In this document: piece by piece, positions 35,455 to 44,617 of the stretch
Position numbering within the stretch: the stretch's first letter is position 1
How the letters are laid out: the number at the start of each line of letters is the position of its first letter
DNA from: JAKVCB01 sp963578605
Lineage (GTDB): Bacteria > Planctomycetota > Planctomycetia > Pirellulales > Lacipirellulaceae
NCBI GenBank assembly: GCA_963578605.1
Contig: CAUZEA010000021.1
Coordinates: 1 to 64,000 of the forward strand
Reading direction: 5' to 3'
DNA: 64,000 nt
The notes under the pieces: generated by a model
What the model was told of the DNA's origin: nothing
Databases searched by the model: none
What the model saw: the letters and a program-made list of their open reading frames with translations, nothing else
Made by a program: the position numbers and the translations under genes

Positions 35455-35697
35455 GTGACACGATGACAGCGTCATCTTTGATTTATTGTCGGCCTGTCAG
35501 TTTGAACTCAATAGAAGACCGGTACCACGTCGGTTCGTGGGAGGCCTGTTGAGGCATGGGCCGTGGAGACTCAACCAACTGTTCGGTTGCTCCACGAATG
35601 CCACGGCGTAGTAAGATCGGAGAGGCCCATTCCGGCCAGATTACCGCAACAGGCGAATGCATCGACCGATAGGAATGCTGTGATTTTTGATCTTGAA
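35455..35697 (+). pseudogene. Decayed fragment of the aldolase gene at 33589
   Basis: About 240 bases align with 34242-34482 at high identity (for example TCATCTTTGATTTATTGTCGGCC and CGTCGGTTCGTGGGAGGCCTGTTG), then carry in-frame stops (TTGAGG for TTGGGG), a one-base deletion and shifted frames. It covers the part encoding residues about 218-298. The rest of the gene copy is gone. A partial duplication that has decayed. Confidence 0.88.
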
Positions 35698-35823
35698 CGG
35701 CAAAGAATGGTACGAGTACGGTCGGTCAACACGTCCCCAGGTGCTGTTCCATAGCACAGCAAACGCCGGGTGGGCCCATGCCCCGCCCCGGCCAGCAGCA
35801 TAGGTCCTACCTGCCGGTACGAT

Positions 35824-37128
35824 TCAGCGGCGATCGATTACTGGGCGGCGGGGTAACCACCATACCACCAAGATCAGTGCCACCAGTAAGATCGTGAGCG
35901 AAATTCCAAAACTCACCTGGAACGCAGCCTGCTCGCCGAGCGGTGTTTTCAGCCTGTCGGCCACGCTCCCGTAAACAAGGGGCATCGCCCCGCAGGGCAA
36001 CAAGATCAAACCGCAAAACGCCATGTTGCGGCGGGTTTTCTCAGGGGCACTACAGCAGGCAACATAATTGGGAAAATAGAGGCCAAAAAGTTCGCCCGCA
36101 CCCATGATGCCAAAACTCAGCAGAAACCAGTAACCGGGGGCGAACATCGTTATGACGACAGCGAGCATACAAAGTGAGGTTGTTGCGATCAGCGGTAGCT
36201 TGGGAAAACTACGAACCAGCAACCACCCTAAAAAGATTCCCATGGCCGCTTTGAAACCAAAACGCAAAGCGTTTTGATAGCCAACCAAATCCTGGGAATC
36301 GACACCAACAGCGGTTGGCGTATAAAGTGTGATTGTCGGCATGATACTGTACCCGGCAAAAACCAATAAATAACCAATCACGGCTATCAGGATCAATCGG
36401 TTTGTAATGAATTCCCCAAACCCACCAAAAACCGTTGCGACAAATGGCTCTCGCCTGATCTCGATTGCAGGTTGCGGTATGTTCATTCTCGCAGTACACC
36501 ATGCCGCGACCAACATCAGTGGTACCACAACCGCGTAAAGCAAAGCGTAGTTGAACCGAAATCCAAACTGCGAAATTGCTGCACCTGTCCACTCGCGATC
36601 CAATAACCACTGCGATCCCAACGATCCGAGCACGGCCATAAACGCGCCGGGACCTGTCGACAGCGCAAATGCCTGCCCACGCCGACGCGACGATAAGGCA
36701 CGACCGAGGATTTCCCACGTAAAAGCAACGCAAGTTCCATTTGTCATGCCGACAACCGCTGCATGCAAAACCACGGTTAGCATCGCAATGTGGGGAACAG
36801 GCAACAACAGTGCCACCACCACCACTGCAGCCATCGCGGCCGAAATGGCATATCCAACTGCCACGATCGGCTTGAGCAGTCGGACGTAAGGGAATAGCCA
36901 CGCCATGATCACAGCCGTCGGTGCAAACCATACGTAAATGGAGCTCGGTAAATTACAGATCATGTTGCTGTAGCCCAGTTGCTCCAAAAGAGATGCCTGG
37001 GTAAGACCAACATAAAGTACGGGAGCTGCTAGATAGATCATTCCCCAAGTCAGGCCGTAGAGTACAATGTTGTACGACTGCTCGCGGTCGCTGAGGGGAC
37101 ACTCGGTCGAGGCGTTGACTGTGGACAT
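35824..37128 (-). CDS. MFS transporter
   Basis: Membrane protein of 434 residues with about 12 hydrophobic segments (VLYGLTWGMIYLAAPVLYVG, AVIMAWLFPYVRLLK, AMAAVVVVALLLPVPHIAML, LILIAVIGYLLVFAGYSI, ISLTILLVALILVVWWLPR among them). Both halves look related, as in the major facilitator superfamily; MNIPQPAIEIRREP is the central loop. The start at MSTVNAS was chosen because the upstream 25 codons are polar and lack a site. It lies between the aldolase remnant and the DoxX gene, so sugar-acid uptake is possible, but the substrate cannot be read. Confidence 0.85.
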   Translation of the reverse strand: MSTVNASTECPLSDREQSYNIVLYGLTWGMIYLAAPVLYVGLTQASLLEQLGYSNMICNLPSSIYVWFAPTAVIMAWLFPYVRLLKPIVAVGYAISAAMAAVVVVALLLPVPHIAMLTVVLHAAVVGMTNGTCVAFTWEILGRALSSRRRGQAFALSTGPGAFMAVLGSLGSQWLLDREWTGAAISQFGFRFNYALLYAVVVPLMLVAAWCTARMNIPQPAIEIRREPFVATVFGGFGEFITNRLILIAVIGYLLVFAGYSIMPTITLYTPTAVGVDSQDLVGYQNALRFGFKAAMGIFLGWLLVRSFPKLPLIATTSLCMLAVVITMFAPGYWFLLSFGIMGAGELFGLYFPNYVACCSAPEKTRRNMAFCGLILLPCGAMPLVYGSVADRLKTPLGEQAAFQVSFGISLTILLVALILVVWWLPRRPVIDRR

Positions 37129-37249
37129 CGGATGGAAAAAATCAGGGGATAGAATTGGTAATTCGTTGCATCCTAGCCATCGCGGTCTGCACTGGTCGGC
37201 CACCGTTGCGGGTCAGGCTGCCGGACACGGAGCAGGAACCATCTCTCAA

Positions 37250-37283
37250 ATCAGACTGTTTCTGATATCAGACTGTTTCTGAT
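37250..37283 (+). promoter_or_regulatory. Doubled palindromic site upstream of DoxX gene
   Basis: ATCAGACTGTTTCTGAT occurs twice with no gap (37250-37266, 37267-37283). Each copy is an inverted repeat (ATCAGA-5 bases-TCTGAT), and the junction TCTGATATCAGA is itself palindromic. It sits about 60 bases upstream of the DoxX-like start, the place for an operator. Confidence 0.55.
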
Positions 37284-37343
37284 AGAATGGGAGGGAGGCC
37301 CTCCGGCAACTTGTAAGCGACTCTCTGCCAATACTTGTAAGCG

Positions 37344-38273
37344 ATGAAGACCAGCACAACTCTCTCTAATTCGGCAACCGCGTGCAAGGCCTTTTTGGTG
37401 CTCTTGCGACTGGTGATTGGTTGGCACCTGCTTTATGAGGGCTTGTACAAGCTTGATACCTACAACACCAATCAACCCTGGTCGGCCTGGCAGTTCCTGG
37501 CACAGGCCGAAGGTCCGCTCGGCCAACCATTTCGCAACCTTGTTCTCCAGGAGCCCGCCGAAGCTGCGTATGACCAGGCCATCATCGGTGACCAGTGGCT
37601 AACGCTCTTAGAGCGTTTTAACACCTACTACAGAGTTACTCCAGACCAGCGCGATTCTGCGGCAGGAGAGCTGCGTTTTGTTGAGGACCGTCTGAAGGGG
37701 GAGTTCTTCGAAGATCCCGATCTGCGGCAGGCCCTTCAGCAATATCGGGACGACTCGTCAAAACCGGTCCGTTTGCTGACCACCAGCGAGCAACAGCGAT
37801 TGGTGGAAAATCGCCGGCTGCTGGATGCCAAACTTATGGAACTCAGGGGAAACTACCAGTACCAATTGCTCGGCTTGCTGACTCCCGCACAAAGGGCACA
37901 CGGGGATTGGATGGTGAACTCCGGCTGGATTGGCTGGATTAATCGCCTCGTGATCTGGGGCTTGATCGCCAGTGGTGGTTGCCTGTTGATTGGACTGTTC
38001 AGCCGTTTCTCCGCAGTTGTTGCGGCGCTCATGCTGTTGTTGTTCTATTTTGCGATGCCACCGCTGCCTGGATTAACGGGAACAGCTGTCGGTAGTTCGC
38101 ATTACCTGTATATCAACAACAACATGATCGAAGCGATTGCCTTGCTCATGTTAGCAACCACCAATTCTGGCCGCTGGCTGGGGCTCGACGCGGTCGTAAG
38201 TCCCGTTTTGGCGATTACCGGACGGTCGCTCCGCGGCAAGCAACCATCTGCCGATATCGAAACTTCCACATAA
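37344..38273 (+). CDS. DoxX-like membrane protein
   Basis: Protein of 309 residues. The first membrane helix reads FLVLLRLVIGWHLLYEGLYK, a DoxX/DoxD signature. A soluble, charged insert (about 60-190) follows, then three helices (LVIWGLIASGGCLLIGLFSR, FSAVVAALMLLLFYFAMPP, NNNMIEAIALLMLATTNSG). DoxX proteins are linked to thiosulfate:quinone oxidoreductase subunits and redox or stress functions; the soluble insert makes this planctomycete form longer. ACTTGTAAGCGA is repeated directly before the start (once reading into the ATG). Upstream lies a doubled palindrome. Confidence 0.8.
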   Translation: MKTSTTLSNSATACKAFLVLLRLVIGWHLLYEGLYKLDTYNTNQPWSAWQFLAQAEGPLGQPFRNLVLQEPAEAAYDQAIIGDQWLTLLERFNTYYRVTPDQRDSAAGELRFVEDRLKGEFFEDPDLRQALQQYRDDSSKPVRLLTTSEQQRLVENRRLLDAKLMELRGNYQYQLLGLLTPAQRAHGDWMVNSGWIGWINRLVIWGLIASGGCLLIGLFSRFSAVVAALMLLLFYFAMPPLPGLTGTAVGSSHYLYINNNMIEAIALLMLATTNSGRWLGLDAVVSPVLAITGRSLRGKQPSADIETST

Positions 38274-38491
38274 AATGTGAAGTAAAATGTAAAATGAGAA
38301 GGACCGTAATGGTAAAGGTCTCAGGACCCGTCCAGGCAGGTCCCTCGGTACGAAACAGCCCTTACCGACCACAACTGGAGAAATGGCGGATCGCAGTGAC
38401 GCCTGTAAAAACGTCGGGCCAAAGTCCCGAAAGGAACCGCAACAGGTGATCTCAAATTCCTCGCTTCCAAGATAAGGCTTCGAACTCCCCC

Positions 38492-40021
38492 ATGAACCTG
38501 ACAACGGAACAACGGCAAACAGGCCAACAGAATTTCTATAATTCTCTGGGAGTGACACGGCGCGATTTTTTGAAGGCCTCGGCGGCAGTGCCGATAGCCG
38601 GGGCTTTTTATTTCGGCTATGCGGAGTTAGGTGGCAGCCCGGTCCGGGCAGGTTTGATTGGGGCGGGTAGTCAAGGAGGGGTGTTGTTGACCTATTCCAA
38701 CCCGGACTACCTTCGGTTCGTCGCTTTTTCGGATATCCGCCCCTCCCAGGTCGAACGCGTCAAAGCGGGTGGCCAGGAGGATCCAGACCGGATCGGATTT
38801 CTCAAGAAATACAAAATGAGCGAAGTACAATTCGCTCAGGACATACGCTACTACGAAGACTACCGCCAGTTGCTCGAAAATCCCGACATTGAACTGGTGG
38901 TAATTGCGCTGCCATTGCGCAACCACTATCAAGTGGTCATCGATGCGCTCGACGCTGGAAAACATGTCTTGTGTGAATCGCTTTTGGCTGGCGATGTCGG
39001 GCAGTGCAAGGAGATGGCTCGCAAGGCCCAGCAGTCAGGTTTGCATCTGGCGGTGGGTCATCAACGAAACTACAGCCTTCTTTACGACAACGCCCGATCG
39101 ATCGTTGACGATGGTCTTTTGGGCGATATCCATCACGTCCGTGCCTATTGGCACCGGAACAACACCTGGCCTCGCATGCATGATGGAAAGCCAATTATAC
39201 AAAATGGCGAAATTGAGTTGGTCAACAAATGGCAAATGCCAATCAACGGACTCGATTCCCAGGTCGACGTCGAGAAGTATGGTTACCAATCGCTGGAAGA
39301 ACTCTGCTGGTGGCGACTTTATCGTCGCACGAGCGAGGGCCTGCTGGCCGAGCTGGGTAGTCATCAATTCGATGCCTGCAGCATGTTGCTTGGGCAGGTA
39401 CAACCGCTAAGTGTCTGCGGTATCGGTACCAGGTATGCCTCCAGCGGTGATGACCAGATCGACGACCAGATCTTTGCAACCTTCGAATTTCCGGGAAAAA
39501 CCCACCCGCAGGGCAAAGAGTCAGGGAATAACCCTCAAGATATTGTGGTCGCGAGTTATTCGGCAATCACGTCGAACTCGCAGGATCAGTATGGCGAGCA
39601 AATCAGCGGTACCCGCGGTACCCTGTTTGTCGAACAGGAAAAAGATGCCATGCTCTTCAAAGAAATGGAACCGGGGAAATCAACCTCCGCGTCCCCCACG
39701 GCGGTGACGGTCGTCACCAATGATGCCGGGTCACCAACCCTCGATACCGCCGAAAGCGACAGCCCGACAGGGAGTGGCGCAGGGTGGGCACGAGATTCGA
39801 CACAAGAGCAGGCCGGATATGGGTTCCGCGAAGAGATGGAGCATCTTGCCTGGTGCATCCGGAACCCGGCCCCTGAGAATCAACCCCGCTGTGGTGCTGA
39901 TGTCGGGTTAGCAACCGCCGTCTGCGTGCTGACCACAAAACGGGCAATCCAGGAGGGGACCACAATTGAATTCCAGCCCGAGTGGTTCGATCCCGCCAGC
40001 GACGAGGTTCCCCCGGTTTGA
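38492..40021 (+). CDS. Gfo/Idh/MocA family oxidoreductase, Tat-exported
   Basis: Protein of 509 residues. Twin-arginine signal TRRDFLKASAAVPIAGAF (about 22-39), Rossmann motif AGLIGAGSQGG (about 53-63), ALPLRNHYQVVIDALDAGKH, then VLCESLLA where classical members have the EKP motif; the usual catalytic lysine is therefore Ser. The C-terminal half holds the family's alpha/beta domain (QRNYSLLYDN, AELGSHQFDAC). Secreted Gfo/Idh/MocA paralogues with Tat signals are frequent in planctomycetes. Whether this one is catalytic is doubtful. The start at 38492 puts the RR at residues 23-24. Confidence 0.88.
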   Translation: MNLTTEQRQTGQQNFYNSLGVTRRDFLKASAAVPIAGAFYFGYAELGGSPVRAGLIGAGSQGGVLLTYSNPDYLRFVAFSDIRPSQVERVKAGGQEDPDRIGFLKKYKMSEVQFAQDIRYYEDYRQLLENPDIELVVIALPLRNHYQVVIDALDAGKHVLCESLLAGDVGQCKEMARKAQQSGLHLAVGHQRNYSLLYDNARSIVDDGLLGDIHHVRAYWHRNNTWPRMHDGKPIIQNGEIELVNKWQMPINGLDSQVDVEKYGYQSLEELCWWRLYRRTSEGLLAELGSHQFDACSMLLGQVQPLSVCGIGTRYASSGDDQIDDQIFATFEFPGKTHPQGKESGNNPQDIVVASYSAITSNSQDQYGEQISGTRGTLFVEQEKDAMLFKEMEPGKSTSASPTAVTVVTNDAGSPTLDTAESDSPTGSGAGWARDSTQEQAGYGFREEMEHLAWCIRNPAPENQPRCGADVGLATAVCVLTTKRAIQEGTTIEFQPEWFDPASDEVPPV

Positions 40022-40027
40022 CCGCTG

Positions 40028-40048
40028 GGTAGCCTTTTACAGGCTGCC
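40028..40048. terminator. Hairpin between convergent genes
   Basis: GGTAGCC (40028-40034) pairs with GGCTGCC (40042-40048), one wobble, across a 7-base loop containing TTTT. It lies between two convergent stops. Related hairpins follow the other two DUF362 genes. No T-run follows. Confidence 0.35.
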
Positions 40049-40073
40049 GGTGATGCCCCGGCCGAAAGCCCTG

Positions 40074-41450
40074 TCAGGCGATTTTCAGGTGCTGGTGATC
40101 GATCTTCTCCCGGTCAAACACCCCCAAGCCCAGCAAGCTGGCCAGGGGGATATGCTGGGGGTGACGAATGGGAAAGCTTTCCGATTGGTCGGTGCCGAGA
40201 CCCTCTATTGCGTCACGACCCATGCGGGCTACGGCGGGCCATCCCTCCTGGGCCCGCTTGGCGTCGATAATTCCCCACCCGACATGGTCCAGGGCAACCG
40301 GGTCGGTGGCAAAAAATAATGACTTGTAATCCCACGTGGCAAACGTGTTATTCCAGCTGCCGGGCCCCCCTTCGTAGTTCCCGACCAGCCCGTCCAGGAT
40401 TTGCAACACGCACTTCTGGCGAGTTTGTGGCAGTGAAACCATTGCCGGGATAAAGGTGTGGCAATGGTTCAGGGCGGTTGTGAACGCCTGTTCCGAGCCA
40501 GGCAAAGCCCCCGGATGGCTGCGGGAAACATTGTTTACCAGACCGTGTGACATATTCTTCAATGCCAGGGTAACTCCCGCTGATCGATGGTCCTTGAGAA
40601 CCGGGATTGAAATGATTTTGTCGACCTTTTGGGTGACGATTTTTGCGAGATGTGATCGAAAGCGACGATCGTCGTGGGGATCGTGGAGGGTTTCGTTGTC
40701 GCAAAAAGCCAACTCCCGGTAGACGTCTCGATCGTAGCCCGAGACGTTGTGCTGCCGTTGCTGACCACGAACCTGACCGTCGATCTCCAGTTGGGCACCA
40801 TCGTAGCCAGCGGAAGAACACTCCCAATGCACGCCTTCAGGTAACATCGCCGTGTAGCCAGCCTGAATAAAGTCAATGCGGTAACGGTCAAAGACCAGAA
40901 TATCATTGAGCCTGACCCCTGCGGCAACCAGACTTTCCACGACTTCCGCCACAACTTCGTAACTTGAAATAGGGCCGGGTCGGCGGAGATCCACCACGGG
41001 ACCTGCCACACTCGTGTCTACCCCTACCTTGGGGACCATACCGACTGGCACGACTTTGATGCCAACACGATCGCCCAACTGGAAAAAACTGCGCCAGGCA
41101 TCGACGGCCGTCTCGGACTCGGGAACGAGTTGCTGCATCCCGCGCTGGATCATCAGCTTGACCGCCGTCCGGTTGCGCTGGCCATCGGTGACCGAGCCGG
41201 GGTGCTGTACCTCAATGACACGCCCCGGATAGGGTCCCGGCATCCCTGGCTGGTCCTGCAAAGCTGAAATTGAAGCCTGGGACGGCAGAAGGTTTGCGTT
41301 AATCTGGTTGCTCGGCCAGCGAGGGTCAACCAAATTGTGGCGTCGCCCACAACCCAGTAGCGTACCTGCAGCCAGGCTGCCAAGCAGTGCGCGACGATCA
41401 ATCGTGCCAGAGCTTAAAGACGGCTGCCGGCGCCGCGAGCGTTCAGTCAT
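40074..41450 (-). CDS. DUF362 domain lipoprotein, paralogue 1
   Basis: Protein of 458 residues. Twin arginine at 19-20 and lipobox LLGC with Cys34, at the same positions in all three neighbouring paralogues, so probably a Tat-exported lipoprotein. Then a DUF362 domain: VGIKVVPVGMV, DILVFDRYRIDFIQAGY, VDKIISIPVLKDHRSAGVTL followed by ALKNMSHGL. Domain members are often iron-sulfur linked; no ferredoxin motif is visible here. AGAAG precedes the ATG. Encoded in tandem with two relatives. Confidence 0.87.
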   Translation of the reverse strand: MTERSRRRQPSLSSGTIDRRALLGSLAAGTLLGCGRRHNLVDPRWPSNQINANLLPSQASISALQDQPGMPGPYPGRVIEVQHPGSVTDGQRNRTAVKLMIQRGMQQLVPESETAVDAWRSFFQLGDRVGIKVVPVGMVPKVGVDTSVAGPVVDLRRPGPISSYEVVAEVVESLVAAGVRLNDILVFDRYRIDFIQAGYTAMLPEGVHWECSSAGYDGAQLEIDGQVRGQQRQHNVSGYDRDVYRELAFCDNETLHDPHDDRRFRSHLAKIVTQKVDKIISIPVLKDHRSAGVTLALKNMSHGLVNNVSRSHPGALPGSEQAFTTALNHCHTFIPAMVSLPQTRQKCVLQILDGLVGNYEGGPGSWNNTFATWDYKSLFFATDPVALDHVGWGIIDAKRAQEGWPAVARMGRDAIEGLGTDQSESFPIRHPQHIPLASLLGLGVFDREKIDHQHLKIA

Positions 41451-41506
41451 AAAACATCTTCTGCGAAAGGGACGGCGGAGTAACTCCCTACCAGGGGATG
41501 TTCCTC

Positions 41507-41512
41507 AGTATA
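41507..41512 (-). promoter_or_regulatory. Candidate -10 box before DUF362 paralogue 1
   Basis: Minus strand TATACT, preceded by TGGTC as before paralogue 2, about 57 bases upstream of the ATG. No convincing -35 box at 17 bases. Confidence 0.35.
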
Positions 41513-41580
41513 GACCACAAACGATAGAACTACAGTGAGGTTTATCTCTCCGAACAAAGCCCCCAACGTGTGCCCCCAGG

Positions 41581-41599
41581 GCAGCCTTCCGGGGGCTAC
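41581..41599 (-). terminator. Hairpin after DUF362 paralogue 2
   Basis: Plus strand GCAGCC (41581-41586) and GGCTAC (41594-41599) form a 6-base stem with one wobble and a 7-base loop, about 45 bases past the stop of the gene at 41642. The same hairpin recurs after paralogue 3. Confidence 0.35.
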
Positions 41600-41641
41600 A
41601 ACTGGCGCCGCTGCCGGCGGGCCCCCTTGCGAAGGCCTGGG

Positions 41642-43024
41642 TCAGACAAGGGTCACGCGCTGGTGGTCAATTTTCTGCCGGTCAAAGACCCCCAAGCCCA
41701 GCAAGCTGGCCAAGGGGATATGCTGGGGTTGACGAATGTGAAAGTCTTCCGATTGGTCGGTGCCGAGACCCTCTACCGCGTCACGTCCCATGCGGGCTAC
41801 GGCGGGCCATCCCTCCTGGGCCCGCTTGGCGTCGATAATTTCCCACCCGACATGGTCCAGGGCAACCGGGTCGGTGGCAAAGAACAAGGACTTGTAATCC
41901 CACGTGGCAAACGTGTCATTCCAGTTACCAGGTCCCCCTTCATAGTTCCCGACCAGCCCGTCCAGGATTTGCAACACGCACTTTTCGCGAGTTTGTGGCA
42001 GCGAAACCATCGCCGGGATAAAGGTGTGGCAATGGTTCAGGGAGGTTGTGAACGCCTGTTCCGAGCCAGGTAAGGCTCCCGGGTGGCTGCGACAGACGTT
42101 ATTGACCAGACCGTGTGACATATTCTTCAGCGCCAAAGTAACCCCTGCCGATCGATGGTCCTTGAGAACGGGTATCGAGATGATTTTGTCGACCTTTTGG
42201 GTGACGATTTTCGAGAGATGTGATCGGAAGCGACGATCGTCGTGGGGATCGTGGATCGATTCGTCTTGGCAAAAAGCCAGTTCCCGGTAGACGTCTCGAT
42301 CGTAGCCCGAGACGTTGCGCTGCCGTCGCTGACCACGAATCTGACCGTCGAGTTCCAGTTGGGCAGCATCGTAGCCCGTCGCGGAAGAACACTCCCAATG
42401 CACGCCTTCGGGCAACATCGCCGTGTAGCCAGCCCGAATAAAGCCAATGCGGAAACGTTCGAAGACCAGAATGTCGTTACGCCTGACCCCTGCGGTAACC
42501 AGACTTTCCACGACTTCTGTGACGACCTCATAACTTGAAATAGGGCCGGGCCGGCGGAGATCGACCACGGGACCTAGCACACTCGTGTCTGCCCCCGGTT
42601 TGGCAACCATACCGACTGGCACGACTTTGATGCCAACACGATCACCCAACTGGAAAAAACTGCGCCAGGCATCGACGGCCGTCTCTGACTCGGGAACGAG
42701 TTGCTGCATCCCGCGCTGGATCATCAGCTTGACCGCCGTCCGGTTGCGCTGGCCATCGGTGACCGAGCCGGGGTGTTGCACTTCAATCACGCGACCAGGG
42801 TAGGGACCAGGCATCCCAAGCCTATCCCCTGAAGCCGACATGGAGGCCTGACGCATCGCCGAATCCACGCCAATCTCGTTACTCGGCCACCGCGGATTCA
42901 CCACCGAACCACTGCGACGACCGCAACCCAGGAGTGCGCCCGCAGCCAGGCCACCAAGCATTGTGCGACGGTGAATCGTGCCAGAGTTTGAGGACAGCTG
43001 TTGGTGCCGTTGGCATTGGTTCAT
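41642..43024 (-). CDS. DUF362 domain lipoprotein, paralogue 2
   Basis: Protein of 460 residues. The start was moved six codons in to the ATG behind AGAAGG, which places the HRR pair at 18-20 and lipobox Cys at 34 exactly as in its two neighbours. DUF362 blocks as in paralogue 1 (VGIKVVPVGMVAKPG, VDKIISIPVLKDH, LDGLVGNYEGGPG). Closest to paralogue 1 in sequence. Lies between the other two on the same strand, with its own -10-like box, so each copy may be transcribed separately. Confidence 0.87.
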   Translation of the reverse strand: MNQCQRHQQLSSNSGTIHRRTMLGGLAAGALLGCGRRSGSVVNPRWPSNEIGVDSAMRQASMSASGDRLGMPGPYPGRVIEVQHPGSVTDGQRNRTAVKLMIQRGMQQLVPESETAVDAWRSFFQLGDRVGIKVVPVGMVAKPGADTSVLGPVVDLRRPGPISSYEVVTEVVESLVTAGVRRNDILVFERFRIGFIRAGYTAMLPEGVHWECSSATGYDAAQLELDGQIRGQRRQRNVSGYDRDVYRELAFCQDESIHDPHDDRRFRSHLSKIVTQKVDKIISIPVLKDHRSAGVTLALKNMSHGLVNNVCRSHPGALPGSEQAFTTSLNHCHTFIPAMVSLPQTREKCVLQILDGLVGNYEGGPGNWNDTFATWDYKSLFFATDPVALDHVGWEIIDAKRAQEGWPAVARMGRDAVEGLGTDQSEDFHIRQPQHIPLASLLGLGVFDRQKIDHQRVTLV

Positions 43025-43079
43025 AAAACACCTTCTGCTCAAAGGCGGTGGGGGTGTCGCCCTACCGGGGAACCTTCTT

Positions 43080-43085
43080 ATTATA
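43080..43085 (-). promoter_or_regulatory. Candidate -10 box before DUF362 paralogue 2
   Basis: Minus strand TATAAT within TGGTCTATAATAAG, about 55 bases upstream of the ATG at 43024. The surrounding block is conserved before paralogues 1 and 3. -35 box not clear. Confidence 0.45.
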
Positions 43086-43200
43086 GACCATAATAGCTAC
43101 GACTATGCAGCGACTTTTGTTTCTTGCAGCGTGACGTTCTCTTTCCAGTTGCGGTCTGGAGATCCCAGCGATGAAGTCCCCAAGGTTTGATCACGGGGCA

Positions 43201-43219
43201 GCCTTCGGTGGGCTACGGG
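43201..43219 (-). terminator. Hairpin after DUF362 paralogue 3
   Basis: GCAGCC (43201-43206) and GGCTAC (43214-43219) pair with one wobble across 7 bases, just past the stop of the gene at 43241. Same structure as at 41581-41599. No T-run. Confidence 0.35.
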
Positions 43220-43240
43220 ACCCCTATCCGAAAGCCCATG

Positions 43241-44617
43241 TCAGGTGATTGTCACGCGCTGGTGATCAATCTTCTGCCGGTCAAAGACTCCCAAGCCGAG
43301 CAAGCTGGCCAAGGGAATATGCTGGGGGTGACGAATGGGAAACACCTCCGACTCGTCGGTGCCAAAACCCTCTACTGCGTCACGACCCATACGGGCTACG
43401 GCGGGCCATCCCTCCTCGGCTCGCTTGGCGTCGATAATTCCCCACCCGACATGATCCAGCGCAACCGGGTCGGTGGCAAAGAACAAGGATTTGTAATCCC
43501 ACGTGGTAAACGTGGGATGCCAGGCACCGGGTCCTCCTTCATAAGTCCCGACCAGCCCGTCCAGGATCTGCAACACGCACTTCTGGCGAGTTTGTGGCAA
43601 TGTAACCATGGCCGGGATAAAAGTGTGGCAGTGATTTAGTGTCGTGGTTGCGGCCTGCTCGGAGCCTGGCAAACCGAAAGGATGGCTGCGTGCAACATTG
43701 TTGACCAGGCCGTGTGACATATTCTTCAATGCCAGGGTCACCCCCGCTGATTGATGGTCCTTGAGAACTGGTATCGAAATGATTTTGTCGACTTTTTGTG
43801 TCACGATTTTTGAGAGATGTGACCGAAAGCGACGGTCGTCACTGGGGTGGTGAAAAGCTTCGCAATCACAAAAGGCCAACTCCCGGTAAACATCTCGATC
43901 GTAACCTGCGACGTGGCTTTGACGTGGCTCACCTCGTATTTGCCCGTCGATCTCTAGTTGGACATTATCGACGATCGTGGAAGAACACTCCCAATGGACC
44001 CCGTCAGGCAACATGACCGTGTAGCCGGCCTGAATAAATTCATTACGGTAACGTTCGAAGACCAGAATGTCATTACGCCGGACCCCTGCGGCAACCAGAC
44101 TATCCACAACTTCGGCGACAACTTCATAACTTGAAATAGGGCCAGGCCGACGGAGATCGACCAGTGGCCCCTCGACACTCTCGTCTGCCCCCGGTTTGTG
44201 AACCATACCGACGGGTACGACTTTGATGCCGACACGATCACCCAACTGGAAGAAACGACGCCAGGCATCGACAGCGGTCTCTGCCTCGGGGACAAGCTGC
44301 TGCATACCGCGCTGGATCATCAGCTTGACCGCCGCCCGGTTGCGCTGGCCATCGGTGACCGAACCGGCGTGCCGCACTTCAACCACGCGACCAGGGTAGG
44401 GGCCAGGCATCCCCAGCCTGTCTTCTGAGCCCAAAATGGGAGCCTGGCGCATTGCCGAATTCACACCAATCTCGTTACCTGGCCACCGTGGATCTACCGA
44501 ACCACTGCGACGACCGCAACCCAGGAGCGCACCCGCAGCCAGGCCGCCAAGTAATGTGCGACGATCCATCATGCAAGAGGTTGAAGGCAGCTGCTGGTGC
44601 CGCCGGCATTGGCTCAT
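43241..44617 (-). CDS. DUF362 domain lipoprotein, paralogue 3
   Basis: Protein of 458 residues from the ATG behind AGAAGG; this again puts the RR at 19-20 and lipobox Cys at 34. Same DUF362 blocks (VGIKVVPVGMVHKPG, VDKIISIPVLKDHQSAGVTL). The most diverged of the three. The first gene of the array in the direction of transcription. Three extra cysteines near the N-terminus (SQC, TSC) are not shared. Confidence 0.86.
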   Translation of the reverse strand: MSQCRRHQQLPSTSCMMDRRTLLGGLAAGALLGCGRRSGSVDPRWPGNEIGVNSAMRQAPILGSEDRLGMPGPYPGRVVEVRHAGSVTDGQRNRAAVKLMIQRGMQQLVPEAETAVDAWRRFFQLGDRVGIKVVPVGMVHKPGADESVEGPLVDLRRPGPISSYEVVAEVVDSLVAAGVRRNDILVFERYRNEFIQAGYTVMLPDGVHWECSSTIVDNVQLEIDGQIRGEPRQSHVAGYDRDVYRELAFCDCEAFHHPSDDRRFRSHLSKIVTQKVDKIISIPVLKDHQSAGVTLALKNMSHGLVNNVARSHPFGLPGSEQAATTTLNHCHTFIPAMVTLPQTRQKCVLQILDGLVGTYEGGPGAWHPTFTTWDYKSLFFATDPVALDHVGWGIIDAKRAEEGWPAVARMGRDAVEGFGTDESEVFPIRHPQHIPLASLLGLGVFDRQKIDHQRVTIT

